A DNA stretch of 64,000 nucleotides. Origin: Saturnia japonica (lineage: Eukaryota > Arthropoda > Insecta > Lepidoptera > Saturniidae). Where the stretch lies: contig CM065307.1 in NCBI GenBank assembly GCA_033032175.1, forward strand, positions 7,068,001 through 7,132,000. Direction: 5' to 3'. The translations under genes and the position numbers were made by a program. The notes below the pieces were generated by a model that was not told the origin of the DNA, made no database searches, and saw only the letters and a program-made list of their open reading frames with translations. Positions 46,914 to 57,111 of the stretch are shown in pieces (the first letter of the stretch is position 1; every line of letters begins with the position of its first letter).

Positions 46914-48407
46914 TTAGTCTGCATCTACTGATTCATCACAATTGTCGCATCTTCTTCCTTTTCCAGAGGAGTCCTTGTTACAAATAATTGGATTATTTGT
47001 CGAAATTGGAATTGGATATGGAATATAGACATTTTCAGGAGTAGTGTTAGGTCTGCGGCATAAATAACAGCAACTCCCACTACCAGCACACCCAACATCT
47101 CCTCTGTTATTTGAAAACAAAGCTAATATAAATGCAGGAAGCCAATTCTTCCACCTCGATTTCGATTTCCGTATTACAACAGGACTCATACCGAATGGGG
47201 GAACACTTATTGCATTAGGATATGAGGGCATAGGAAAAATAATGGATATTATTGGAGCTAGGGATTCGGGTATGTTTATTTGTAAAGTTATGGGCAACTG
47301 TGAAACACCCATATCTCCAGTAACTGCTTGACATGTATTTATAAGTTGGTTCGAGGAATAAGCAGACGGTTCCGAAATGAATGGTACAATAGGTAGCACT
47401 GGAGGTAAAGATTTGACTTGATAAAACGGAGGATAATGATTTAAATTTTGTAATATACTTGCAGTGAAGGTATCTCCATGTAACAGAGACATTGATTGCA
47501 CGTAATGATCTCTAGTAGGTTCAGACTGTAGTAGTAAAGGACAGTTTTGTATAGGCGATTGATTATTTGATGGTAGTAAATTATCTGGTGAAATTTTAAG
47601 GGGTAAACAGTTTTCCAATGGAAGTACTTGCGATTGAGATAAAGAAATTATTCTTAACGAATCAGCTATCGATAGTGGGCAATAATTTAAATTCTGCAAA
47701 TTTGCCTGTGGACCTATATCGGTCAAAGGCAAGGATGATTGGAAACCTTCAATTGGGACTTGTGGTTGATGTAATGGCACTAATCTAGTAGGATTATCTG
47801 GTGGAAAAGATGGGCAATATAAAGACGCTAATTCAGTAGGAGGTAATGATGTTATTATCTGTGGCGATGGAAAAGTAAGTGCTGGTGATGTTATAGTTGG
47901 AGAAGGAACCATTACAGGTGGTATCATTCGGGCTAAAATGAACGGATAATTAATTGAATGATTAGGAGCTTGTAATGGTGTATTATACTGCGGGACTGGC
48001 ATGAATGTTAGCGATAGTTGACAAGGCTTATATGTGAGATGCGGAGGTAATTTATTTAAAGGAGATGATGTCGGAGTTCCTTCTGGTAACAAGCATATTC
48101 GTTGATTTTCTGATCTCATAATCCTTGCAGGCGAAATATCAGGGTATTCACATGGAATTGGTTGGATAATTTGCGGCAGTGGTCCAGCAATTGTCTGAAC
48201 ATATTCTTTGTTTCGCATTGGTAATCTCGAGAAGGGTTTTTCTGTTGTTTGGTCCTGACTGAGAACTGCTACATTCTGCGAATATATACAATTGCTAAAT
48301 GATCAAGCAGATATAGTGATATAAAATCCTAAATTTTAATTATACTTACACTACGAGACAAAACTATTAAAACTGAATAGAGGGTCCATCTCCATGGAGA
48401 CTCCATA
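46914..48407 (-). CDS. Gene H: secreted Pro/Leu-rich protein with LPxLL-type core and PYPIP tail (exon 1 frame uncertain)
   Basis: Exon 2 runs from 48275 (after ATATTCGCAG, reading NVAVLSQDQTTEKPF) to 46914. Exon 1 starts at the ATG at 48407 (MESPWRWTLYSVLIV, clearly a signal peptide). With the strong donor GTAAGT after 48350, the frame breaks at a run of five A on the plus strand (about 48360-48364); four would give the phase-0 join seen in the other genes. Alternatively a weak donor (GTAGTG) after 48355 joins an acceptor before 48258, in frame, to read VFVSQDQ. About 470 residues. Parts: repeats such as LQNLNYCPLS and LQNLNHYPPF, PPFGMSPVVIRKSKS, the core NWLPAFILALFSNN, CAGSGSCCYLC, YIPYPIPISTNNPIIC, and an end with CDNCDES. 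The pre-core segment resembles gene F and the tail resembles G. Confidence 0.83.
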
Positions 48408-49442
48408 ACGAACAAATATTCACATTCTATTAATTAACTTAATATAACTCTTCTTTCGTCATCATATTACATAGAAATATTATCACAAAGCAGTAATCAC
48501 TTGCATAACAGATTTTAATCGTTTTTACATTGCTATTGTTGAAATTATAAAACTTAATCATTAGGTATCTTACAAGACAATAGGATATTTTAAATGTAAC
48601 CTTTAACACTTTAAAGTTTAAAGATAAGTATCAAAATAGTCTATTTTTCATTAGGTCTTCTTTGATTTATTTATTAATTATTGTAAAGCTTTTCTATGTA
48701 ATACTATTAAATGTACATATACTAAATAATTTCATTTCTTTTTTTCAGGTACGCACCATAAGGCGCATAAATCGGAAGTGGGCAGTTCCATCTGTCGTTC
48801 ATAACTGCCTTATTAACATAACGGCTCACTAAATCGGTGCTCGTAGGAGTTAAACCATTTATCATGATATTACAAGGCTTTATAGTATGGTATGTAAGGA
48901 TTTTTATACGTTCATATTCTTTTAAATTTATTACGAAATTTATAGCGTACCGTTGTTATCGATTTCTGAATACAGAAGCAATCCGTTAGCTCGAAAATGA
49001 GATTTCGCCAAAAAAGTATATATTAGTGAAAAAAACTATATCGCCGTGGGCGAGTAGCCTCTTCATTGAGACAACTCTTAAAAAACTTAATAAATGACGA
49101 TTAAATACTGTATAGTCAGATGATTTTATAAAATTGATGGTCATTGTAGATGAGAAAACGGTTATATTTCCTGATTTGCATACAATGATAGGTTATTACG
49201 TTTTAAATATAGATATGTGAGGTTTTTGTAGTGTTTAAAAAACCGGTCTAACATTTCTGGGTAAGATTGAATGAAATATATATAAACAAAAATATGTATT
49301 TATTCATCAGTTCAAACCATCATTAAAAGTTGAAACTTGAAACATTAGTCCGATTAACATCGTACAATTAATTACATTATTCTATAGATACTGAATATGA
49401 TATCTCTAAAACCAAATGCTCCGCAATTGCAATTATATAATG
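48408..49442. other. Upstream region of gene H
   Basis: AT-rich. Only a weak TATA-like TTATATTAA lies at about 48447-48439, 32-40 bp before the ATG. No gene. Confidence 0.4.
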
Positions 49443-49735
49443 AAGCAATGATAGCTCAGCGTGTACGGACATCAAGTCGATCGACGTGAGTTCGAATCCC
49501 TACAATGAGCCTGAGCATTCGGTGAAGAAAAACATCGTGAGAAACCAAGGTAAAGTGGGTATTTCTAATGCCCGTATGACTAGGCTGGTAGGTAACCCTC
49601 AAATTGAAAATCTGTCGCGAAACACCAATAGGTGTCTTCCGGCAGCTGCACTTGAGAGTCAGTCTTCTACTAGTCGTGCTACCATCTTGAGCCACATCGT
49701 CACTTAATATCAGGTGAGATTTTGGCCATAACTCT
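49443..49735 (+). mobile_element. tRNA-derived SINE, family S2
   Basis: The head TGATAGCTCAGCGTGTACGG...GTGAGTTCGAATCCCTAC has A-box-like and B-box-like (GAGTTCGAATCCC) words. The body has CATCGTGAGAAACCAAGG, CCCGTATGACTAGGCTGG, AAATTGAAAATCTGTCGCG and CAGCTGCACTTGAG. The small ORFs on both strands here are SINE-derived. Confidence 0.75.
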
Positions 49736-51479
49736 CAATCTTTAAAGATAAAAAATAAGTAACACTAATTAAAGGTGCATTACCTACTACCTAAAAAGTA
49801 TACTTATTCTACTACTAAGTAGTAACCGAAATAGAAATCTAGAATGAGGAGTACACACGAAAATTTGATTACAATGAAGATATTCTCAAAATGAAATATG
49901 ATTCCTTTCCTAGACATTTACAAACTAGGAATTGTTACAGGATATTCATAGTCGGTGAAATAGGAATTACTTGTTTTTATTTTGTCGTTGTTTTGTAGAA
50001 AAAAGATGATCCGAAACGTGGATCGTACGTTTGTCACGAAGTTAGGGCACATCAAACATTTACGAGCACACGTAGCATCAGATCTGACAGACTAACAGAA
50101 TACAGATATCGTCCAGAATGGAAGGAATGAGAACTTATTATCATACGTCTACACTACTATCGTAAACAGGTACTGTTTGTATATTCTGTGTTATAGACAT
50201 TTTATGTGAAGCGACTATGACGTTACCGAAGTTAATAGCAGATTACATATATAAATTTAATTACTTAAACGCGTTCATAAGTGATTGGTGAATTCCTTTT
50301 TGAAGAAAGACATGAAACTAAATACACAATGCCGCTTGCTCATAATACTTTGACAATTTCGAGCATCGAAAAGCTAGTTATATTTTCCCTTTTGGTTGTG
50401 ATGAAAATTTTGCCGAACATGAACTGCAAGGCTTCCTGAAAATGTTCTCCTTCACTATCAGCCTATAGATAACAACAGTGAAAAAGAACTATTTATACTT
50501 ATTCAAAATTGAAAATGTACGGAAATTTCGAAAAATTTGTTGGTATCATGGACGTATAAAGTCCATGGTTGGTACACGGAATCGACAATCCCTAAGTCAA
50601 ACCATTTACTGCTATATGATATTAGATCCATAAAAATAATTAAACTAATATTATAAACCTAATAGGAATTTATTACTAATATAAAGAGATAACGAACTTA
50701 TTTACGTTGAAGTTAAATTTTAACTTCATATAACATAAAGCTTTTATTGAGCCTTGCTCTGGCATGGCAGTGCATTAGTTTAATAGTCTCCACTTGTATA
50801 CCTTTATAACACGAGATACAGTTGCAACGCCATTTCTGTTACATACAAAGAGAGATAAGAACAGAAAAATTTCTTTGTATATTTTTCTACAGGCGGGTCG
50901 TATGCTTGTTTGCCATCTTTGTTATATTAAAAGAAAAGACACTGAGGCTGTAGTTTAACAAGCGGTTAGCATATAAGACATATATGCATATAGCAGACAA
51001 TTGTGATTTCTGTTCCGACTCACACGCTAAGACTATTGAAAGTAATATATATAGAATCTATTCAAGCGTAGTCTTGCACTACATTTTTATGACCAGTTCT
51101 ATTCGATTTCACCTAAATATATATGTATCCCACTTCTAAAACGTTAAGCCAAAAATGTTATCATCTATTTATTACACACTTTCAAAATATTCGTTCAAAT
51201 ACTACTCCCGCATATATGTAAATAAGTTCATTGACTTTTTTTCAGTAGTATGTAGAAATAAGGAAAATGGATGGTGTTTTGTATTGGATTATTTAAAATA
51301 AACAAATTCTTGTAAAACCTTGTTACTAAGGAATGTAATGTTGGCAAATGATTTCGTTATATATCGTCGAATATAATATACATACACTTTAACCCATCAC
51401 GGGATATTCGGGTAATTTTCTTATCATAGTCATAATTCATATATAAATAGCAAGAATTTGATTAGAACTGTAAAAAAAT
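49736..51479. other. Intergenic sequence, no gene seen
   Basis: AT-rich, no ORF of note. Confidence 0.4.
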
Positions 51480-51745
51480 GTCATGTAATCGCAAACCACG
51501 TCAAAGTTAGCGGTACGTTTCAGTGAGAGAGGTAAAACAATTTTAATTCACGTGAAACAAATTGGAAAAGTGAAAAAGCTCAAGAAATGGGTACCGCATG
51601 AGTTGACTGAAGCACACCAACAAACACGCACTGAGTGCTGCGTTACATTACTCAACCGTCATAATAACGAGGGAATTTTGTCCAAACCGCCTTCAAAGAT
51701 TGTATTGATTCTCGCTTCCAGAATTTTTTCATCAACGACATGTAA
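51480..51745 (+). pseudogene. Internally deleted mariner transposase
   Basis: The plus strand begins in the HTH linker (CGCAAACCACGTCAAAGTTAG matches the reverse complement near 25045), then reads KKWVPHELTEAHQQTR and LLNRHNNEGIL. It jumps directly to a piece that in another frame matches the C-terminal end (QTAFKDCIDSRFQNFF-like). The catalytic core is deleted. It is closely related to the relic at 24335-25247. Confidence 0.75.
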
Positions 51746-51844
51746 TGTTAACCTTACTTTTAATGAATTAAAATGTTTTAGACTCATATAATTAGGCACA
51801 GTAGATTCTAAAGAATGGAATTTAACGAGTAAAAGATAGGGCCA

Positions 51845-51995
51845 GATTTTAACCAAAGATACTCGTTTTTTTATATCCACCTCCTAAACTTGATTGTTTA
51901 TGAGATTTCACTACTTTTTATAAACAAATCATCTCAATCGAGACTTGGCCCGTTTTTTACAGCATGTTATTGTTGGGATATCATTTTTTTTGAGA
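51845..51995 (+). repeat. Unclassified repeat R4, copy 2
   Basis: ACTCGTTTTTTTATATCCAC, CTCCTAAAC, ATCATCTCAATCGAGACTTG and CCCGTTTTTTACAGCATG match copy 1 at 25571-25730. Confidence 0.7.
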
Positions 51996-52774
51996 ATATA
52001 GTTTGTTATTACATTATGAAAATATTATTGTGTGAATACTTTTACAGTCTTAACTGTAACTAGTTAACCACTTACGTGTGACGTTAATAATTATTTATGT
52101 CTCCTGTGGGGGGTGAAACAGGTGTTCCAACGTAATCTACATGCTTAGTTACTCAATCCTTGATATAAATATAGTGATAGAGGCCGTCGGCCTGACTCCC
52201 ACTCCACCTGGCCTCTTATCGTTCGTACGCACGTTATCAGCCCGAACTAGTTGGGAAACGTTCATGAACAAGGCTTGTGTCAATTGTGTAATGAAGGATC
52301 AACAGTAATAATGCACATAAAGCACGTGTTTCGGTTCGTATAAACCTTTTGTCGTAGACATAATAGGTATATGAATAAAGGAACATTCTCTCATCGACCA
52401 ATCGATATTTTTTCCGGATCTTGATTTGATACTATTCGTTTTTATTTTTTCCGCCGCACATATAGACTGATCGCCGTAAGTGAAACTCTCCATAAATTGG
52501 TTGGACTGCGGTACGCGGGAGGGAAACAAGACCAACCAATAAGTTGACGTGGTCCTTTTCGCGGTTTTACTTTTATGACTACTACACATGAGATTATTTT
52601 ACCAAGATGGAATTACCAGCGTTGCCTTTTAAAAAACTATACAATAAATCAAAAGTAACCTTTGACGCGTTGAGTAAATTATATTGTCAATAAATACTAT
52701 AAAATTCAAAGAAGTTTTATTTTAACTGCTTTTAAAGATTTTTGTTCATTAAAGTGGTTTTTTTTTTACTCATA
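51996..52774. other. Intergenic sequence, no gene seen
   Basis: There is a GC-richer patch at 52170-52270 without an ORF, and an unsupported 96-codon minus ORF at 52299-52589. Confidence 0.4.
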
Positions 52775-53580
52775 TTGTTGACTATTCATATGCCGTATCA
52801 ATTGAGGAATTATATGTATTTCCTGTGTTAAATTTTTATGAAAATCGGTTGAATTTTTTTTTTTCTACCATTTTTAATGTATTATTAACGATTACATATT
52901 ACAAGCTTTGCTTAGTTTGGAATTAAATGGCCGTGTGTGAAATTGTGTCCTAGTGATTCTTATAGCCTCTCAATTAAGAAATAATATATAATTCCTGTCT
53001 ACAAAATTTGATCAGAATCGGTTGAAAATTTAAACTTCTTTTTTTACGATTTCTAGAAGTAATATTCACAATTCTTATAGCTCATCAATTATGTAAATAC
53101 TTAGTTATACGACCCGTGTACAAAATTTCATCAAAATCGTTTAAGAATTAATTACATTTTAAATTTTAGGAAATTCTTTTTTTACGATTCATAAAAGTGT
53201 TATTGAAAATTCCCATAACTTATCATTTATGGAATGACTAGAAGTTTCCGTGTACAAAATTTCATCAAAATCGGCCTAGAATTAACAAAAATAGAATTTT
53301 TGGAAATTGTTATTTTTTACGATTTCTAAAAGTAATATTGGAATTTCCTATACCCTATCAATTGACCGATGACATAAGCATCCCGTGTACAAATTTCATA
53401 TATAAATAAATCCGGACATACAAATAGACAGAGAGACGGACAAAAAAAAATTCATGGCATATTCGTGAGCAGTGTCGTTCACATAGTGTGCCTATCGGGA
53501 AATTTTGGGAAAATATGAAAAGTACAGACAGGACTACCTACAGATTTAGATTAATATAAGTAGATTTTAATAAAGACAAC
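52775..53580 (+). repeat. Diverged tandem array, 120-170-bp units
   Basis: At least five successive units carry a TATCAATT-type word, then CCCGTGTACAAAATTTCATC, AAAATCGG, and TTTTTACGATTTCTAAAAGT. The ACAAAATTT landmark falls near 52828, 53001, 53121, 53255 and 53390. The array ends in a unique tail with GGACATACAAATAGACAGAG, ATGGCATATTCGTGAGCAGT and GTGCCTATCGGGAAATTTTG. The same tail follows a single unit at 62260-62575. No ORF. Confidence 0.8.
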
Positions 53581-53667
53581 AATATAATGTATATTTAATT
53601 TAAAAAAATATTATTATATATCTATGACAGTTGCAATAACATACATAAAATATTGATCTTACAACAT

Positions 53668-53679
53668 AGGGTAATATTT
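53668..53679. repeat. Target-site duplication, copy 1
   Basis: ATAGGGTAATAT immediately before the poly(T) of the full-length jockey element. The same 12 bp occur at 59614-59625 and 59725-59736. Confidence 0.85.
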
Positions 53680-54207
53680 TTTTTTTTTTTTTTTTTTTTT
53701 TAGAACTGACTACACTGTTAGCCTTAGGGGCCCTAAAGCCGCTGCGGCTTTTACAGCTTCACCGGACTTGGGGGCGAGCGCAGAGGGCACTCAGCCGCGA
53801 AAGTTTTGTGGACGACTCGCACGAGGGTGCCAAAGTGGCCGGACCTCGGCTCGGGCGGTCGTCGCGTTCGCAAATAGGTCGCGATCTATTCGAATCCCTA
53901 CACCTACGATTCGAGCTAACTAAATATACACATAGGCACGTTCCCTTCCTCCTGGGAGGAAGGAAGGAACCGTGCGTATGTGTATTCAATAATCGGAATG
54001 TTTCTACACTAACTAGCGCTAACTAACTAGCGTAAAAAAAAGAAAAAAAAAGGTCCCTCACAGAACCTATGTACCTGTGTGGTGTGCACGTGTGTATGTT
54101 CATACGTGTGTAGTGTTGTATGTAGGTAGCTAAGTGATGCACGTACAGTGTCACTTGTATCGCGCGGGCGGTTGCCTGACCCAAGGGTTTCACACCGAGG
54201 AACGGAC

Positions 54208-57102
54208 CTAGGCTTGGGTTACCGCTAGAGAGGGTGGACGTGACGGGTGTGCTGGAGCGAAATTGACCGCCCGCCCTCTGCGGAGAGAACGGTGGTTACG
54301 CGGGCGTGGGCGCTGGCACGCTCTGTTTGGAGAGACGGATGTGTAATATTTATTCGAATTTTCGATGTGATCGTCGGGATCAATAAAAATATTGCGCGGC
54401 CGGCGTTTGCACCGGATGTCCGTGGGTGCCGGAACATAAGTGGCGGCTGTTTTTATTAACGGATTCGTGTGGTTCGACGCGGTGTCGAAATACGAACGGG
54501 AGAGCTGTTTAACGTAGGCATGTATCGAAGGAAGCTCCATATCTCTATGGAGATCTACGCTTCGAACATACCACGGGGCCCCGGTGAGACGATAGAGGAA
54601 CCTATTCTGTATCGATTGTAACCGTTTGAAACTCGACTCGGACATATGTGCGAACACGGCGCAACTGTATGTCAAAATTGGTCGAATACACGTCTTGTAG
54701 AGCGTGAGCTTATGTCGCGTGGACATTTTACTCACCGAACACAACAGAGGATGCAACCGGCCCAGGACCCACGCGGCCCTGTTCCTAACCTTACGGATGT
54801 GGGGTCTAAAAGAGAGCCTACTATCTAGGGTTACCCCTAGATATTTGGTCTCTCTTACATACGGAATCGGATTATCGTAGAGCTTAACAGGTTTAAGCTT
54901 CCACGGTATCTGTGACGAATCCGCATCGAAGAGCATCGCGGCGCTCTTCGAGGGATTAACGGCTATACGCCACTCGTTAAACCACTTCCCGAGAGTGGTC
55001 ACGGAGCGTTGGACTTTGTGTCTGAGGTGAGATCTATTCCTATCTGAGGCATATAAGACTGTATCGTCAGCGTATAGCCCTACCTCGACCTCTGGGAGTC
55101 GAGGTAGGTCACTGACGTACAGGTTAAATAGGCTAGGAGCCAGGATCGAACCTTGGGGAACGCCTGAGCGTATTGGACGGGGCGTGGACAATTCACCTTC
55201 CACTCTATAGCGAAAGGTGCGATCTGTTAGATAGTCGCGAATTATTTTAATTAGCCTATCGGGGACTTCAAAGTGATACAACTTGTAGATCAATCCCTCG
55301 TGCCAGACCTTATCGAAGGCCTTGGCAACGTCGAAAAAGACCGCAAGTGTACGGCGGGGTTTATATAATTCAGCAAAATTAAATGCAACGTGCTCCGTGA
55401 GGCGGTGCACTTGATGAGTGCAAGAATATCTAGCACGGAAACCGAATTGCTCAGGCGGATAGAGGTCTTTCTCCTCTATTACTGACTTGAGACGGTTCAG
55501 AAGGATCCGCTCGTACATTTTCCCTAAAGTATTTAGGAGACTGATCGGGCGATAGCTGTCGGGAAGCGACGCGCTCTTGCCGGGCTTACGGATACCTATG
55601 ACTATTGCCTTTTTCCAGGCGGCTGGAAAATGGCAGTGGACTATGGCTACATTGAAGATGCAGACCAATAGAGCTATGAGGCGATCAGGAAGAAGCCTAA
55701 GTACTTCATTCCTGATCCCGTCGGGACCTGGTGCTTTTCTGAGCTTAAGGCTTTTTATAATGGAAAGAACCTCCTCAGACGTGACTGGGGACAGGGAGTC
55801 TGTCGCGGGGAGCTTATCCAGCTCCCGCACGCATCCATCGATACCCTCGACCCGGTCGGTATTTGCATCGACACTGTTCGGAGAGCACTGGCTCTCCAAA
55901 CAAGTGGCGAGGCACTCCGCCTTGTCGCTGCTATCGAAGGCGAGCGGTATACCGGGACCCCTCTCGAGGGGGGGCATAAGATAAGAAGCCTCTATTTTGA
56001 GGCTGTGAGCTAATTTCCAGTAAGCCAGATGCGACGGCCTTAGCCCTTCGACGAGGGCGTCCCATCTGTGACTTCTGAGTTCTAATATACGGGCTCTAAC
56101 CGATCTTTGAAGTGCGCGTAAACGTGCGCGGTTTTCCTCGGTCGGATAGTGGTCGTGCGCACGAGTCGCCGCGTTCTTTTCCGTCAACAACGCCCGCACG
56201 TCGGCAGGGAGTACGAAGCGGCGATCGCTCGCCTCTTCGACCTCTCTCGAGGCCTCTCCGATGCCGGCCTGCAGGTGGTCGACCAGGGAATCGATCGCGA
56301 GATCTACGTCCGCAACGGACCCCAATACGTCCGGGATCCTATCTAAGCTGGACGAGGACGGCCTGTCCGCAAGATAATGTTTTAGCTTGGCATAGTCAAC
56401 CACTTGGACCGAAGGAGGGCTAGAGTCGTCTGGTTGACCTAGCTGCATGATGACCGGACGGTGGTCGGAGTCGAGCTCGTGTACGACCCGAATGAGTCGT
56501 AACCGAAGCGCGATACCTTTAATGAGAGCTACATCAAGCACTGTCGGCATACAGTTGTCTTGAAAGTGGGTGGGAGTGGGTGGCGCTATGACATCAAAGT
56601 TTAGCACGTTCGTTAGCTCTTCGAGTTTAACCCCATTACTGGAGTCTCTCCAATTGCCAAACGAAGTGTGTCCACAATTGAGGTCACCCGCTATAATGAC
56701 CGATTCACCGAGCGAAAGTAGCTTTTCTAGGTCAGACCTGAGAGGCTCTTTCCTCGGCGAGAGATAAACTGAGACTAACGTTATGGACGGGTGGTCGGTC
56801 ATTCCTAGTCTACACACGGATACTTCCATATTGGTAAGTATCGGAGGATCTACCGGCGTACAATATAACGATCGTTTGTAATAAATGAGAGTGCCGCCCC
56901 CGCGGCCGGCCCGGTCATTTCTTACAATATTGTAGTTCGCGATTTTTGGATCACGTTTAGCACGCTTTAAGAGCGTCTCCTGCACTAAAAGAACATCTAC
57001 TTGGTGATCTTTAAGAAAGGTCGCGACGAGATCACGCTGCGGAAGTAGGCTTCGCGCGTTAAAAAATGAAAGATTTAACGCTTTCGGTTTAAACTTAGCC
57101 AT
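54208..57102 (-). CDS. Jockey ORF2: endonuclease and reverse transcriptase
   Basis: 964 residues, uninterrupted. The N-terminal part is an APE-type endonuclease: FFNARSL (13-19), VQET (40-43), GDLNC (139-143) and SDHRPV (212-217) supply the usual Asn, Glu, Asp and His residues. The reverse transcriptase follows: APGPDGI (457-463), SYRPISLLNTLGK (516-528), QFGFRARYSC (552-561), FFDVAKAFDKVWH (589-601) with the first catalytic Asp, GVPQGS (647-652), and YADD (677-680) with the catalytic pair. The C-terminal end runs to NIFIDPDDHIENSNKYY and a stop at 54208, with no RNase H that I can see. It starts at MAKFKPKALN, about 10 bp after the ORF1 stop. By nicking DNA and copying its RNA at the nick it would drive transposition of this element. 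All motifs needed for activity appear present. Confidence 0.93.
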   Translation of the reverse strand: MAKFKPKALNLSFFNARSLLPQRDLVATFLKDHQVDVLLVQETLLKRAKRDPKIANYNIVRNDRAGRGGGTLIYYKRSLYCTPVDPPILTNMEVSVCRLGMTDHPSITLVSVYLSPRKEPLRSDLEKLLSLGESVIIAGDLNCGHTSFGNWRDSSNGVKLEELTNVLNFDVIAPPTPTHFQDNCMPTVLDVALIKGIALRLRLIRVVHELDSDHRPVIMQLGQPDDSSPPSVQVVDYAKLKHYLADRPSSSSLDRIPDVLGSVADVDLAIDSLVDHLQAGIGEASREVEEASDRRFVLPADVRALLTEKNAATRAHDHYPTEENRARLRALQRSVRARILELRSHRWDALVEGLRPSHLAYWKLAHSLKIEASYLMPPLERGPGIPLAFDSSDKAECLATCLESQCSPNSVDANTDRVEGIDGCVRELDKLPATDSLSPVTSEEVLSIIKSLKLRKAPGPDGIRNEVLRLLPDRLIALLVCIFNVAIVHCHFPAAWKKAIVIGIRKPGKSASLPDSYRPISLLNTLGKMYERILLNRLKSVIEEKDLYPPEQFGFRARYSCTHQVHRLTEHVAFNFAELYKPRRTLAVFFDVAKAFDKVWHEGLIYKLYHFEVPDRLIKIIRDYLTDRTFRYRVEGELSTPRPIRSGVPQGSILAPSLFNLYVSDLPRLPEVEVGLYADDTVLYASDRNRSHLRHKVQRSVTTLGKWFNEWRIAVNPSKSAAMLFDADSSQIPWKLKPVKLYDNPIPYVRETKYLGVTLDSRLSFRPHIRKVRNRAAWVLGRLHPLLCSVSKMSTRHKLTLYKTCIRPILTYSCAVFAHMSESSFKRLQSIQNRFLYRLTGAPWYVRSVDLHRDMELPSIHAYVKQLSRSYFDTASNHTNPLIKTAATYVPAPTDIRCKRRPRNIFIDPDDHIENSNKYYTSVSPNRACQRPRPRNHRSLRRGRAVNFAPAHPSRPPSLAVTQA

Positions 57103-57111
57103 TGAAAGGCC

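Noticed and set aside
9925..48407. Chorion gene cluster
   Set aside because: Gly/Cys content and the intron position fit, but the genes are all on one strand rather than in divergent pairs, and no chorion central domain is visible.
49443..49520. Functional tRNA gene
   Set aside because: The segment continues into a SINE body shared with 42.8 kb.
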